A stretch of 64,000 nucleotides of DNA from WHSW01 sp963759295 (GCA_963759295.1 CAVWYT010000010.1:558001-622000), one strand, 5' to 3'; positions 32,292 to 41,594 are shown, numbered from the stretch's first letter. The notes: generated from the sequence alone by a model not told the origin. Program-made: numbers and translations.

Positions 32292-33476
32292 CTATCCGGT
32301 GGTCGATTCCGCGACCGGCGACGGCGCCCGGTCGCGCCACGAGTACGCGTAGGACGGGTCGTCGAGCGACCGCGCCAGCTCGGTCAGCCGCAGGGGACGG
32401 AACGTATCCCACATCACCGCCAGCTCCTCCGTCCGGCGCATGCCGAGCGACTTCTCGACCAGGCCGGGCTGCGGGCCATGGGGAAGGCCCGAGGGATGAA
32501 CGGTGACGGAGCCGACCTCGATCCCCTTGCGGCTGCCGAACTCGCCCGAGACGTAGTAGATGACCTCCTCGGACTGAAGGTTCGAGTGGTGGTACGGGAT
32601 CGGCACCGCCTGCGGGTCGTAGTCGAGCTCACGGGGGCAGAAGGAGCAGATCACGAAGTTCGGGCCCTGGAACGTCTGGTGCACCGGCGGCGGAAGGTGA
32701 AGACGGCCGGTGCGCGGCTCGAAGTCGTGGACGTTGAACGTGTGCGGGTAGACGTAGCCGTCCCAGCCGACGACGTCGAAGGGGTGGTAGTCGAGCTCGT
32801 AGCTCTGCAGCCCGCCGCGCACCCGCACGGTGAGCTCGTGGTCGCCGCCGTCGCGATGGGTTTGGAGCGCGACCGGCGGGTGGAAGTCTCGCTGTGAGTA
32901 CGGGGCGGACTCGAGCAGCTGCCCGTAGCGGTTGCGATAGCGGTTCGGGGTCTCGATCTCGCCGGGAGTGTGGAAGACGAGCCACGTCTGCGGGGTCGAG
33001 TCGAGCGCGAACCGATAGGTCGTGCCGCGTGGGATGACGACGTAATCGTGCTCGCGGAAGGCGACGTCGCCGAACACGGTCTCGAGCGTCCCCGAGCCCT
33101 CGCAGACGAAGACGACCTCGTCGCCCTCGCCGTCGCGGTAAAAGCCCGCGGCCTCCGACAGCGGGCGGCAGAGCGAGACCTCGAGATCGTGGTTCCACAT
33201 CAAGCACCGCCGCCCGCTGATCGGATCGCCCTCCGGCTCGACCCCTCCGGTCAGCAGGTGGCGGTGGACGTGCGCGTCGGGCACCCATTCGCGGTGCTCG
33301 ATCGGCTCGAACTCGCCCGCCTGCGCGATCCGGCAGGGAGAGTTGAGGTGATAGAGGATCGACTCGTTGCCCGAGAATCCCTCGTATCCCATCACCTCCT
33401 CGACCAGCAGTCGCCCGTTGGTCCGAAACTGCGTGTGGCGCTTGGCCGGGACCTGACCGAGGCTGTGGTAGCGCAT
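32292..33476 (-). CDS. hmgA: Homogentisate 1,2-dioxygenase
   Basis: An iron dioxygenase that opens the homogentisate ring to maleylacetoacetate. 394 residues in a bicupin fold. Visible are HVHRHLLTGGVEPEGDPISG, EVVFVCEGSGTLETVFGDVA, YVVIPRGTTYRFALD, NVHDFEPRTGRLHLPPPVHQ (with the iron-site His region) and VTVHPSGLPHGPQPGLVEKS. It is a little shorter than the Pseudomonas and eukaryotic enzymes (about 430-445), like the actinobacterial group. It begins two bases after the hppD stop, so the two are translationally coupled. Confidence 0.9.
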   Translation of the reverse strand: MRYHSLGQVPAKRHTQFRTNGRLLVEEVMGYEGFSGNESILYHLNSPCRIAQAGEFEPIEHREWVPDAHVHRHLLTGGVEPEGDPISGRRCLMWNHDLEVSLCRPLSEAAGFYRDGEGDEVVFVCEGSGTLETVFGDVAFREHDYVVIPRGTTYRFALDSTPQTWLVFHTPGEIETPNRYRNRYGQLLESAPYSQRDFHPPVALQTHRDGGDHELTVRVRGGLQSYELDYHPFDVVGWDGYVYPHTFNVHDFEPRTGRLHLPPPVHQTFQGPNFVICSFCPRELDYDPQAVPIPYHHSNLQSEEVIYYVSGEFGSRKGIEVGSVTVHPSGLPHGPQPGLVEKSLGMRRTEELAVMWDTFRPLRLTELARSLDDPSYAYSWRDRAPSPVAESTTG

Positions 33477-33478
33477 GG

Positions 33479-34606
33479 CTAGAGGTTCCCCCTCCGCTCC
33501 TGCTCTCGTTCGATCGCCTCGAACAGGGCCTTGAAGTTCCCCTCACCGAACCCCCGCGCGCCGTGGCGCTCGATGACCTCCAAGAACAGCGTCGGCCGGT
33601 CACCGAGCGTCGCAGTGAAGATCTGAAGCAGATAGCCCTCGTCGTCGCGGTCGGCGAGGATCCCGAGCTCGCGCAGGTCGGCGAGGTCCTCGTCGATCTC
33701 CCCGATCCGCCCGGGAAGCTCCTCGTAGTAGCTGCTGGGCGTCGACAGGAAGCGCACTCCGCGCTCGCGCAGCACCTTGACCGTGGCGACGATGTCGGTG
33801 GTCGCCAGCGCGACGTGCTGGGCCCCGGGGCCGCCGTAGTACTCGAGGAACTCCTCGATCTGCGACTTGCGCTTGCCCTCGGCCGGCTCGTTGATCGGAA
33901 ACTTGACCCGGCCCTTGCCGTCGGCCATCACCTTCGACATCAGCGCCGAGTACTCGGTCGAGATGTCGCGGTCGGAGAAGTGGATCATCTCGGTCATCCC
34001 GAAGACGCGCTCGTAGTAGCCGACCCACTCGTCGAGCCGGCCGAGCTCGACGTTGCCGACCACGTGATCGATCCCGGCGAACAGCCCGGCGACCGGCGTC
34101 CCGTCGTCGACCGCCTCGTAGCCGGGCAAGAACGCGCCCGCGTAGCGGCCGCGCTCGACGAAGGTATGCAGGGTGTCGCCGTAGGTCGCGATCGTCGCCA
34201 TCCGCACGGAACCCTGCTCGTCGGCCTCCTCCCAGGGCTCGCGAACCCCGCGGGCCCCGTGCCGGACGGCGTAGCGATAGGCGCGCTCGGCATCGGGGAC
34301 CGAGAGCGCGATCACCCGCACGCCGTCGCCGTGGGCCGCGACGTGGCGGGCGATCTCGCTCGTCCCCAGAAGGGGCGCCGTGAGCACGAATCGCACCCGG
34401 CCCTGCTCGAGCACGTGCGAGGAACGGTCGCGAACCCGCGTCTCCAGGCCGGCGTACGCGGTGCGCTCGAACCCGAGCGCGTGCGTGAACCAGTACGCGG
34501 CCTGGGTCGCGTTGCCGACGTAAAGCTCCACGTGGTCGATGCCGAGCAGCGGCATCTCGTCGGCGGCGCCGGCGCGCGGTGGCGACGGTGCGGTCTCGAT
34601 CGTCAT
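33479..34606 (-). CDS. hppD: 4-hydroxyphenylpyruvate dioxygenase
   Basis: Converts 4-hydroxyphenylpyruvate to homogentisate with Fe(II) and O2. 375 residues, two vicinal-oxygen-chelate domains. Iron ligands are in FAGIDHVVGNVELGRLDEWV (His), GPGAQHVALATTDIVATVKV (His) and LFLEVIERHGARGFGEGNFK (Glu). I chose ATG 34606, preceded by GAGGAG, over an upstream in-frame GTG-type start. The divergent Lrp/AsnC gene starts 104 bp away and probably controls this operon. Confidence 0.95.
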   Translation of the reverse strand: MTIETAPSPPRAGAADEMPLLGIDHVELYVGNATQAAYWFTHALGFERTAYAGLETRVRDRSSHVLEQGRVRFVLTAPLLGTSEIARHVAAHGDGVRVIALSVPDAERAYRYAVRHGARGVREPWEEADEQGSVRMATIATYGDTLHTFVERGRYAGAFLPGYEAVDDGTPVAGLFAGIDHVVGNVELGRLDEWVGYYERVFGMTEMIHFSDRDISTEYSALMSKVMADGKGRVKFPINEPAEGKRKSQIEEFLEYYGGPGAQHVALATTDIVATVKVLRERGVRFLSTPSSYYEELPGRIGEIDEDLADLRELGILADRDDEGYLLQIFTATLGDRPTLFLEVIERHGARGFGEGNFKALFEAIEREQERRGNL

Positions 34607-34709
34607 CTCGCTCCTCTCCTCGAGTCGACCGGGTCCGTTTATGATTACCCGCAGCTTCCGGCCGCTCAATACCGGATCGTTGCGTCGAACGCGGCCACGC
34701 GTCGCTTGA

Positions 34710-35153
34710 ATGGATGAAATTGACCATCGAATCGTTGCGCTGCTGAGGGAGAACGCCCGGCGCTCGTTTCAGGACATCGGCGAGCGCGTCTCGCTCTCCG
34801 CCCCGGCGGTCAAGCGGCGCGTCGACCGGCTCGAGGGCGACGGCGTGATCCGCGGCTACTCGGCCAACGTCGATCCCTCCGCGATCGGCTGGAACACGCA
34901 CGCGTTCGTGGAGCTGTTCTGCGAGGGCCGGATGTCGGGGGAGGAGGTGCGCGCGGCGGTCGGCGACCATCCCGAGGTCGAGGCCGCCTACACGATCGCC
35001 GGCGCGCCGAGCGCGATCCTGCACCTGCGCGCCTCCGACACCCAGCACCTCGAGCAGGCGCTCGAGCGGATCCGCGACACGCCGGGCGTGATCCGCACCC
35101 AGACCCAGGTCGTGCTCTCGACCCTGTTCGAGCGCCCGGTGCTGGATCGCTAG
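34710..35153 (+). CDS. Lrp/AsnC family transcriptional regulator
   Basis: 147 residues. The N-terminal helix-turn-helix is MDEIDHRIVALLRENARRSF and DIGERVSLSAPAVKRRVDRL; the C-terminal RAM ligand-binding domain runs ANVDPSAIGWNTHAFVELFC to PGVIRTQTQVVLSTLFERPV. It lies between hppD (divergent) and the FAH-family gene (convergent, 4-bp overlap of stops), inside a tyrosine-degradation cluster. It is therefore probably an amino-acid-responsive activator or repressor of that cluster. Confidence 0.9.
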   Translation: MDEIDHRIVALLRENARRSFQDIGERVSLSAPAVKRRVDRLEGDGVIRGYSANVDPSAIGWNTHAFVELFCEGRMSGEEVRAAVGDHPEVEAAYTIAGAPSAILHLRASDTQHLEQALERIRDTPGVIRTQTQVVLSTLFERPVLDR

Positions 35154-36004
35154 ACGACCGGTGTCCGGAGCCGCCCGAGACCCTCGGCCTCGAGCGCGAC
35201 CACGTCGCCGGGCTCGATCCAGCGCGGCTCGGCTCCGGGCCCGGGCTCGAACGGCCCGAGCTCGAGCAGGCAGCCCCCGGTGAGGGTGCCCGAGCCGAGC
35301 ACGTCACCGGGGCGCAGGCGGGTGTCGCGCGCGGCGTGGGCGACGATCTCCGGCCAGCCGAAATGCTGCTCGCCCGCGTCGCCCGAGGCGATCTCGCGGT
35401 CGTTGACCAGCACCCGGGCCGAGACTCTCAGCCGCCCGTCCTCGTAGGGCAGCTCCTCAGGGGTCACGATCCACGGCCCGAGGCTGGTCGCGAAGTCCTT
35501 CGCCTTCGCGGGCCCGAGCCCGACAGTGACCTCGGCGGCCTGGACGTCGCGCGCCGACCAGTCGTTCATCAGCGTGAAGCCGGCGATCCCCGGCTCGCCG
35601 CGGTCGTCGCCGACGCCGATCACCGCGGCGATCTCGAGCTCGAAGTCCAGCATCCGGGTCGACTCAGGGCGTCCAACGGGCTCGCCGGGCCCGACGATCG
35701 CCGCCGGGTTGGAGAAGTAAAAGGCCGGCGCCTCGTACCAGTGGGGAGCGATCTCGCGCCCGCGCAGCCGCGCCCCGGCCGCGACATGCCCCTCATACGC
35801 GTAGAAGTCGCGCACGCTCGGCGGCTCGGGGACGGGGGCGAGGGTAAGCACCTCGTCCGTGCTCAGGACGTCGCCGGTTCGGCCGCGGCCGTCGCCTGCA
35901 AGCCACTCGAGCATCGCGCGCGCCTCGAGCACGAACACGGAATCGCCCTCGATCTCGCCAACGAACGCGCGGTCGTCGCCGCTCATGAAGCTGCCCACCC
36001 TCAT
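35150..36004 (-). CDS. Fumarylacetoacetate hydrolase family protein
   Basis: 284 residues of the FAH fold. Metal and active-site segments are VRDFYAYEGHVAAGARLRGR, MLDFELEIAAVIGVGDDRGE (Glu ligands), GFTLMNDWSARDVQAAEVTV (Asp ligand), GPAKAKDFATSLGPWIVTPE and PGDVLGSGTLTGGCLLELG. In this context it most likely hydrolyses fumarylacetoacetate to fumarate and acetoacetate, completing the homogentisate route. The length is nearer to the short FAHD1/HpcE-type group than to the ~420-residue classical FAH, so another beta-diketone acid substrate remains possible. Confidence 0.85.
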   Translation of the reverse strand: MRVGSFMSGDDRAFVGEIEGDSVFVLEARAMLEWLAGDGRGRTGDVLSTDEVLTLAPVPEPPSVRDFYAYEGHVAAGARLRGREIAPHWYEAPAFYFSNPAAIVGPGEPVGRPESTRMLDFELEIAAVIGVGDDRGEPGIAGFTLMNDWSARDVQAAEVTVGLGPAKAKDFATSLGPWIVTPEELPYEDGRLRVSARVLVNDREIASGDAGEQHFGWPEIVAHAARDTRLRPGDVLGSGTLTGGCLLELGPFEPGPGAEPRWIEPGDVVALEAEGLGRLRTPVV

Positions 36005-36162
36005 TCGCGATCAGCTTCGCAGACGCCTGGTGGACCGGTCCGCCAGGGTCCTTGACAGTCTTTGGCGGATCTGCGAGCGGCCGGCGGGCATCCTCTGGGT
36101 CGGTCCCGCGGCGCCGCTCGCTCCCGGGCACCACCAGCGTCAGCGAACCGAAGGAGACAAGG

Positions 36163-37530
36163 ATGCGCGACCTGCTCGAAGCCGCCGCCGCACACGCGGC
36201 CGACTACATCGACTCGCTCCCGGACCGGCCGGTGCGCGCGGCGCTCGACCCGTCAGCTGCCCGCGAAGCCCTGCACGGTGGGTTGTCCGACGAGCCGGTG
36301 GAACCGCGGCAGGTGCTCGACGAGCTGGTCGCCGACGCCGAGCCCGGGGTCACCGCGATGGGCTCGCCGCGCTTCTTCGGCTTCGTGATCGGCGGGACGA
36401 TGCCCGCGGCGCTGGCGGCGGACTGGGTCGTGAGCGCCTGGGATCAGAACGCCGGGCTGGCGAGCCCGACCCCGGCGGCGGCGGCGATCGAGGAGATAAC
36501 CGGCGCCTGGCTGCTCGATCTGCTCGGGCTCCCCGACGACGCCTCGTTCGCCTTCGTCACCGGCTGTCAGATGGCGCATGTGACCGCGCTCGCGGCGGCC
36601 CGGCATCGCGTTCTCCTCGAGGCCGGCTGGGACGTCGAGCGCGACGGGCTGATCGGCGCCCCGCCCGTGCGGGTCATCGTCGGCGAGGAGCGCCACGTGA
36701 CCGTCGATCGCGCCCTTCGCCTGCTCGGCTTCGGCACCGGACGCCTCGAGCCTGTCGCCGTCGACGATCGGGGGGCGATGCGCTCCGCGGCGCTCGCCGA
36801 TCGTCTCGCCGGCGATCGCGGGCCGACCATCGTCTGCGCTCAGGCCGGCAACGTCAACACGGGTGCGGTGGACCCGCTCGACGAGATCTGCGATCTCGGT
36901 CGCGAGGCCGGAGCGTGGGTCCACGTCGACGGCGCCTTCGGCCTCTGGGGGATGGCGAGCCCGAACCAGCGCGAGCAGCTCCGGGGTTGCGAGCGCGCGG
37001 ACTCCTGGGCGACCGACGCGCACAAGTGGCTCAACGTGCCCTACGACTGCGGGATCGCGTTCGTCGCCGATCGCGAAGCGCATCGGGCCGCGATGACCGC
37101 CCACGCGAGCTACCTGCAACAGGGCGAGACGGTCCGCGAAGCGGTCGACTGGACCCCGGAGTTCTCGCGCCGGGCGCGGGCGGTGCCGGTGTACGCCGCG
37201 CTTCGATCGCTCGGTCGCGACGGGGTCGCGGAGCTCGTCGATCGGCTGTGCGAGTGCGCGCGGCGGTTCGCGCGGCTGCTCGGCGAGGGCCCCGGGATCG
37301 AGGTCCTCGCCCAGGACCTCAACCAGGTCCTCGTCCTGCTCGACGACCGGGACGCGGTCACCGATCGGGTCGTCGCCGAGATCCAGCGCGAGGGCAGCTG
37401 CTGGATGAGCGCGACGACTTGGCGTGGACGAAGGTGCATGCGGATCTCGGTCTGCAGCTGGCGGACGAGCTTCGAGGACGTCGACCGCTCCGTCGCGGCG
37501 ATCGAGCGGGCCCTGGCGGCGGCGGTGTAG
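36163..37530 (+). CDS. PLP-dependent decarboxylase, aromatic-L-amino-acid type (group II)
   Basis: 455 residues from ATG 36163, with AAGGAGACAAGG as ribosome site. Family features are GSPRFFGFVIGGTMPAALAA, VSAWDQNAGLASPTPAAAAI, AFVTGCQMAHVTALAAARHR, VHVDGAFGLWGMASP (PLP Asp) and SWATDAHKWLNVPYDCGIAF with the Schiff-base Lys. Members of this family decarboxylate Trp, Tyr, Phe or DOPA, or act as aldehyde synthases. Proximity to tyrosine catabolism suggests an aromatic substrate, but this is inference. Intact, single frame. Confidence 0.85.
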   Translation: MRDLLEAAAAHAADYIDSLPDRPVRAALDPSAAREALHGGLSDEPVEPRQVLDELVADAEPGVTAMGSPRFFGFVIGGTMPAALAADWVVSAWDQNAGLASPTPAAAAIEEITGAWLLDLLGLPDDASFAFVTGCQMAHVTALAAARHRVLLEAGWDVERDGLIGAPPVRVIVGEERHVTVDRALRLLGFGTGRLEPVAVDDRGAMRSAALADRLAGDRGPTIVCAQAGNVNTGAVDPLDEICDLGREAGAWVHVDGAFGLWGMASPNQREQLRGCERADSWATDAHKWLNVPYDCGIAFVADREAHRAAMTAHASYLQQGETVREAVDWTPEFSRRARAVPVYAALRSLGRDGVAELVDRLCECARRFARLLGEGPGIEVLAQDLNQVLVLLDDRDAVTDRVVAEIQREGSCWMSATTWRGRRCMRISVCSWRTSFEDVDRSVAAIERALAAAV

Positions 37531-37551
37531 AGCAATGAATCGAGGGGCGAC

Positions 37552-38262
37552 TCAGCTCGACTGAGCGCTCGGCCGGATCAGGATCTCGTTGACGTCGACG
37601 CGGGCGGGCTCGGAGAGGGCGTAGATCACCGCCCGCGCGACGTCCTCGTCGTGGAGGGCCCGGTCCGGCCCGGGGCGATCGTCGAAGAACGGCGTATCGA
37701 CCATCCCGGGCTCGAGCACCGTCACCCGGATCGAGCCGTTGTCGCGCATCGTGCGCAGCTCGGCGCGCAGCGCCTCGCCGATCGCGGTCGCCGCGTGCTT
37801 GGTGGCCGAGTACAAGGAGCCGGGCAGCGCGCGGCGACCGGCCACCGAGCTGGTGATCAGGTAATGGCCGGCGTCGCGCTCGAGCAGGTGGGGGAGCGTG
37901 GCGCGGATCGTCTGCGCGACCCCGAGCACGTTGGTGAGGACCATCTCCCGCCACTGCTCGGGCGACTCCTCGAGAAAGCCGCGAGCGGCGCCGAAGCCGG
38001 CGTTGGCGAACACCGCGTCGAAGCGGCCGAAGGCCTCGATCGCGGCGGCGGCGAGCCGCTCGTTGTCGAGCCACTCGGTGACGTCGCAGGGCACGGCGAT
38101 CGCCCGCTCGGGACCGCCGAGCTCGGCCGCGAGCCGCTCGAGCTCCGGCTCGCGGCGGGCTCCGAGCACGACCCGGTGGCCGGCCTCGGCCGCGGCGCGG
38201 GCGGTGGCGGCGCCGATCCCGCTCGAGGCCCCGGTGATCAAGAGCACGGGGTCGTCGGCCAT
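37552..38262 (-). CDS. Short-chain dehydrogenase/reductase
   Basis: A classical SDR of 236 residues: cofactor loop LLITGASSGIGAATARAAAE, NAG motif AVFANAGFGAARGFLEESPE, Ser in YLITSSVAGRRALPG and the catalytic YSATKHAATAIGEALRAEL (YxxxK). The Arg in LGARREPELERLA after the second strand suggests NADP(H). It converges on the decarboxylase gene with 21 bp between stops. The substrate is not predictable. Confidence 0.88.
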   Translation of the reverse strand: MADDPVLLITGASSGIGAATARAAAEAGHRVVLGARREPELERLAAELGGPERAIAVPCDVTEWLDNERLAAAAIEAFGRFDAVFANAGFGAARGFLEESPEQWREMVLTNVLGVAQTIRATLPHLLERDAGHYLITSSVAGRRALPGSLYSATKHAATAIGEALRAELRTMRDNGSIRVTVLEPGMVDTPFFDDRPGPDRALHDEDVARAVIYALSEPARVDVNEILIRPSAQSS

Positions 38263-38327
38263 CGCGGCAGTCTAGGTCAACGGGCGTCGCGGCCTCGATC
38301 GCCGTGATTGCGATAATCGACCTCTCC

Positions 38328-38750
38328 ATGGATCCGGATCGAAAGCGCAGGATCCGGCTCGTCGTCGCGCTCTCAGCCGCAGTGCTGCTCGCCGCGGGCC
38401 TGGTCTACACGTCGTTCAGCGCCTCCAGCGAGACGCGCGAGCCGTCGCAGCTCGCCGGCGTCGAGGGCGGCAGCTATGAGCTCACCGGCAAGGTCGCGCC
38501 GGACTCGATCTCCCGTCGCGGCGAGCAGCTTCGGTTCGAGATCGCCGACCGCGACGACCCCTCGGCGAAGATCCCGGTCGCCTACAGCGGCACGATCCCC
38601 GACCCGTTTCGCGAGGGGCGGGAGGTGATCGTCTCGGGCACCGTCGAGGACGGGACCTTCCTCGCCGACAAGGACAGCCTGATCACCAAGTGCCCGTCGA
38701 AGTTCAGCGACGAGGCGGCCGCCGACCCCGAGCACGTGCAGCTCAAGTAG
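38328..38750 (+). CDS. ccmE: CcmE-type heme chaperone, Cys variant
   Basis: 140 residues from ATG 38328 (MDPDRKRRIRLVVALSAAVL); GTG 38304 is an alternative start. One membrane anchor (LVVALSAAVLLAAGLVYTSF) precedes an OB-fold domain (SYELTGKVAPDSISRRGEQL, KIPVAYSGTIPDPFREGREV, VSGTVEDGTFLADKDSLITK). Where the E. coli-type protein has the heme-binding HDENY, this one reads CPSKF, so Cys replaces the heme-linking His and Phe the Tyr. Cys-type (CxxxY) CcmE variants are known from archaea and some anaerobes. It lies upstream of ccmF. Confidence 0.82.
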   Translation: MDPDRKRRIRLVVALSAAVLLAAGLVYTSFSASSETREPSQLAGVEGGSYELTGKVAPDSISRRGEQLRFEIADRDDPSAKIPVAYSGTIPDPFREGREVIVSGTVEDGTFLADKDSLITKCPSKFSDEAAADPEHVQLK

Positions 38751-38781
38751 GGCCCGCTCGAAGCCGGGCGGCCGCGCCGGC

Positions 38782-39243
38782 TCAGTCCTGGAGCCGGCCG
38801 TTGATCTGCTCGACGAGGTCGTTGAGCCGTGTCTGGGCGTCGGTCGCTGCCCGCTGCAGCTCGATCGCCGCCCGGGCCGCCTCCTGCGGGCTGCCGTCCG
38901 TGAACGCATCGCTCGCCTTGGTCACCTGATCGGAGATGCCGCGAAGCTCGCCGACCAGCTGCCGATGGAGGTCCGCGACGTCATCCGGCGGATCGACCGA
39001 CTCGAGCTCGTCGGCAGTTGAATCGAAGACGCCGGCCATGTCGTCGGCTACCCCGGCCGCCTGCCGGGCGTTCGTCGCCGCCGCGCCGCCGGTCACGTCG
39101 GTGATCTCGGTGACGAGGTCCGTCTGGATCTCGTTCACCTGGTCGACGTAGTCGTTCTGCTCGGAGTTGCCGCATCCTGCGGCGATCGCGGCGGCGGCCG
39201 CGAGCGCTGCGACGGTCGCCGGTATGGCCGCGGTTGGCTTCAT
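38782..39243 (-). CDS. Predicted lipoprotein, helical
   Basis: 153 residues. MKPTAAIPATVAALAAAAAI followed by AAGCGNSEQ is a lipoprotein signal with a lipobox-like AAGC. The mature part is mostly amphipathic helix (YVDQVNEIQTDLVTEITDVT, ADLHRQLVGELRGISDQVTK, IELQRAATDAQTRLNDLVEQ), suggesting a helical bundle on the outer face of the membrane. No family is recognised. It lies between ccmE (convergent) and ccmF (divergent). Confidence 0.65.
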   Translation of the reverse strand: MKPTAAIPATVAALAAAAAIAAGCGNSEQNDYVDQVNEIQTDLVTEITDVTGGAAATNARQAAGVADDMAGVFDSTADELESVDPPDDVADLHRQLVGELRGISDQVTKASDAFTDGSPQEAARAAIELQRAATDAQTRLNDLVEQINGRLQD

Positions 39244-39356
39244 CTGCTTTCGCTCCGAGGATCAGGCACGGTCGCCCGGCGGACGACGGGCCAACCCTAG
39301 CTGCGGCCTCGGCATTGCGATAATCGCCGCGTGCTCCGCCCCACCGAAGCCGGCTG

Positions 39357-41567
39357 ATGGTCGAGCTCGGCGCCGCCTGCCTGGTCGCCGCGCCCGTCGC
39401 GTGTGCGTACGCGATCGGCGCCGCGCTGCTCGGAGCGTCGCGCGACGACCGCCGTCTGGTCGCCTCGTCGCGACGGGCGGTCTACGCTCTCTGCGCCCTG
39501 CTCACCGTCGCCGTGGTGGTGCTCGAGGCGGCGTTCCTGCGCTCCGATTTCTCGGTCGCCCTGGTCGCCGACCATTCCTCGACGACGACGCCGCTCGGTT
39601 ACAGGCTGACCGCGATGTGGTCGAGCCAGGGCGGCTCGCTGCTGCTCTGGGCCTGGGTGCTCTCGATCGCCACCAGCGCCGTGCTCCACCTGACCCGGAG
39701 CCGGCATCGCGAGATCGTTCCCTACGCCACCGCGGTGCTCGCCGGGCTCGGCCTGTTCTTCGCCGTGCTGATGTTGGTCGCCAACGGCGCCAATCCGTTC
39801 GCGCGGCTCGATCCGGCGCCGGCCGAGGGCGCCGGCCTCACCCCGCTGCTGCGCCACCCCGCGATGGCGGTCCACCCGCCGATGCTCTACTCGGGCTATG
39901 TGTTCTGGTCGATCCCGTTCGCGTTCGCGATCGGCGCCCTGATCACCCGCCGGCTGGACGCGAGCTGGATCCGCTCGACCCGGCGGTTCGCGCTGATCGC
40001 CTGGATCTTCCTCGGCATCGGCATCCTGCTCGGCTCGCGGTGGTCGTACTCGGAGCTCGGTTGGGGCGGCTATTGGGGCTGGGATCCGGTCGAGAACGCC
40101 TCGCTGATGCCGTGGCTCGTCGGGACCGCCTTCCTGCACTCGATCATGGTCCAGGAACGCCGCGGGATGCTGAAGGTCTGGAACGCGTCGTTGATCGTCG
40201 CCACGTTCACGCTCGCGCTGCTCGGCACCTTCCTGGTCCGATCCGGGATCCTCGAGTCGATCCACGCCTTCGGCGCCTCGACCGTCGGGGCGCCGTTGCT
40301 CGGGCTGATCGCGGTCGTGGTCGTCGGCTCGGCCGCGCTGATCGTCTCGCGCCTCGACGGGCTGCGATCCGAGCGCCGGATCGAGTCGCTGGCCTCGCGC
40401 GAGTCGGTGTTCCTGGTCAACAACCTGCTGCTGGTCGGGCTCGCGGCGGTGATCTTCTGGGGCACCTTCTTCCCGCTGATCTCCGAGGCGCTGACCGGCG
40501 AGAAGTCCTCGCTCGGCTCGCCCTGGTTCGACCGCTTCGTCGGGCCGCTGGCGATCCTGCTGGTGCTGTTCACCGGCATCGGGCCGCTGCTCGCCTGGCG
40601 GCGGGTGAGCGCCGGGGCGCTGTGGCGACTGGTACGCGGGCCGTTGGCGGTCGCGGTCGCGGCGACCGCGGTGGTCGCCGCGTTCACCGACGCCCTCGAC
40701 GAGCCGCTCGCGCTCTGCCTGTTCGCGTTCGCGTTCTTCGCCCTCGCCGCTCTGGCGGCCGAGTTCTGGCGCGGCGCGAGCGCCCAGCGCGCGCTCACCG
40801 GCGAGGGCCCGATCGGGGCGCTCGGGCGGGTGGTGAGCCGCAACCGCCGCCGTTATGGCGGCTACGTCGTCCATACCGGGATCGCGGTGCTGTTCATCGC
40901 CGTCGCCGCCTCGTCGAGCTTTCAGACCAGCCGTGACCTGCGGGTGAAGCCGGGCGAGAGCGCCGAGGTCGGCGACTACACGATCGCCTACAAGCAGCCG
41001 ACCCAGGACATCGATCCGACCGAGCAGCGGCTGAGCTTCGGCGCGGTGATCGACGTGAAGCGCGACGGCGAGCAGTTCGCGCTCCTTCACCCGTCGCGCA
41101 ACTACTACTCGACCACCTCGAGCGACGCCACGATCGCGGGGTTCTTCGAGGGCGAGGCGACGAGCGAGGTCGGTCGCGAGACGAGCGCCGGCGGCGACCT
41201 TTGGATGGCGATGCGCCCCGACCTGTCGTCGTTCGACCCGATCATCACCAAGGTCGACCGCGAGCTCGAGCGCACCCTGCCCAGCATCGGCCCCGGGGGA
41301 CCGACGGGCGACCAGCTCGCGGCGATGCGCGCTTACACCGATCGCCAGGGCGCGGCGATCCGCAAGCTCGCCGCGCTCTACGTGCTCAACCCGCTGCCGA
41401 TCGACCTGCGGGTGAACGTCAACCCACTGGTGATCTGGATCTGGATCGGTGGCGCGATCGCCGTGGCCGGCGGGCTGTTCGCGGTCTGGCCCGCTCCCGA
41501 GGCCCGGCGCCGCCGCGTCTCGGACGTCTACGCGGCGCGCCTCGCCCGGGACCTGGGACGGGCCTAG
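39357..41567 (+). CDS. ccmF: Cytochrome c heme lyase CcmF
   Basis: The integral membrane synthetase that joins heme from CcmE to apocytochrome c. 736 residues, about 14-15 TM helices. Hallmarks are SSQGGSLLLWAWVLSI, HPAMAVHPPMLYSGYVFWSI (His ligand region), the WWD-type heme-handling motif LGWGGYWGWDPVENASLMPW, and the C-terminal soluble region (DLRVKPGESAEVGDYTIAYK, LHPSRNYYSTTSSDATIAGF). Its first gene partners here are a CcmI-like small protein and secG; ccmA, ccmB and ccmC are not in the window. Confidence 0.95.
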   Translation: MVELGAACLVAAPVACAYAIGAALLGASRDDRRLVASSRRAVYALCALLTVAVVVLEAAFLRSDFSVALVADHSSTTTPLGYRLTAMWSSQGGSLLLWAWVLSIATSAVLHLTRSRHREIVPYATAVLAGLGLFFAVLMLVANGANPFARLDPAPAEGAGLTPLLRHPAMAVHPPMLYSGYVFWSIPFAFAIGALITRRLDASWIRSTRRFALIAWIFLGIGILLGSRWSYSELGWGGYWGWDPVENASLMPWLVGTAFLHSIMVQERRGMLKVWNASLIVATFTLALLGTFLVRSGILESIHAFGASTVGAPLLGLIAVVVVGSAALIVSRLDGLRSERRIESLASRESVFLVNNLLLVGLAAVIFWGTFFPLISEALTGEKSSLGSPWFDRFVGPLAILLVLFTGIGPLLAWRRVSAGALWRLVRGPLAVAVAATAVVAAFTDALDEPLALCLFAFAFFALAALAAEFWRGASAQRALTGEGPIGALGRVVSRNRRRYGGYVVHTGIAVLFIAVAASSSFQTSRDLRVKPGESAEVGDYTIAYKQPTQDIDPTEQRLSFGAVIDVKRDGEQFALLHPSRNYYSTTSSDATIAGFFEGEATSEVGRETSAGGDLWMAMRPDLSSFDPIITKVDRELERTLPSIGPGGPTGDQLAAMRAYTDRQGAAIRKLAALYVLNPLPIDLRVNVNPLVIWIWIGGAIAVAGGLFAVWPAPEARRRRVSDVYAARLARDLGRA

Positions 41568-41594
41568 GCGCGGACGGGCGGAACCCTGGAGATC

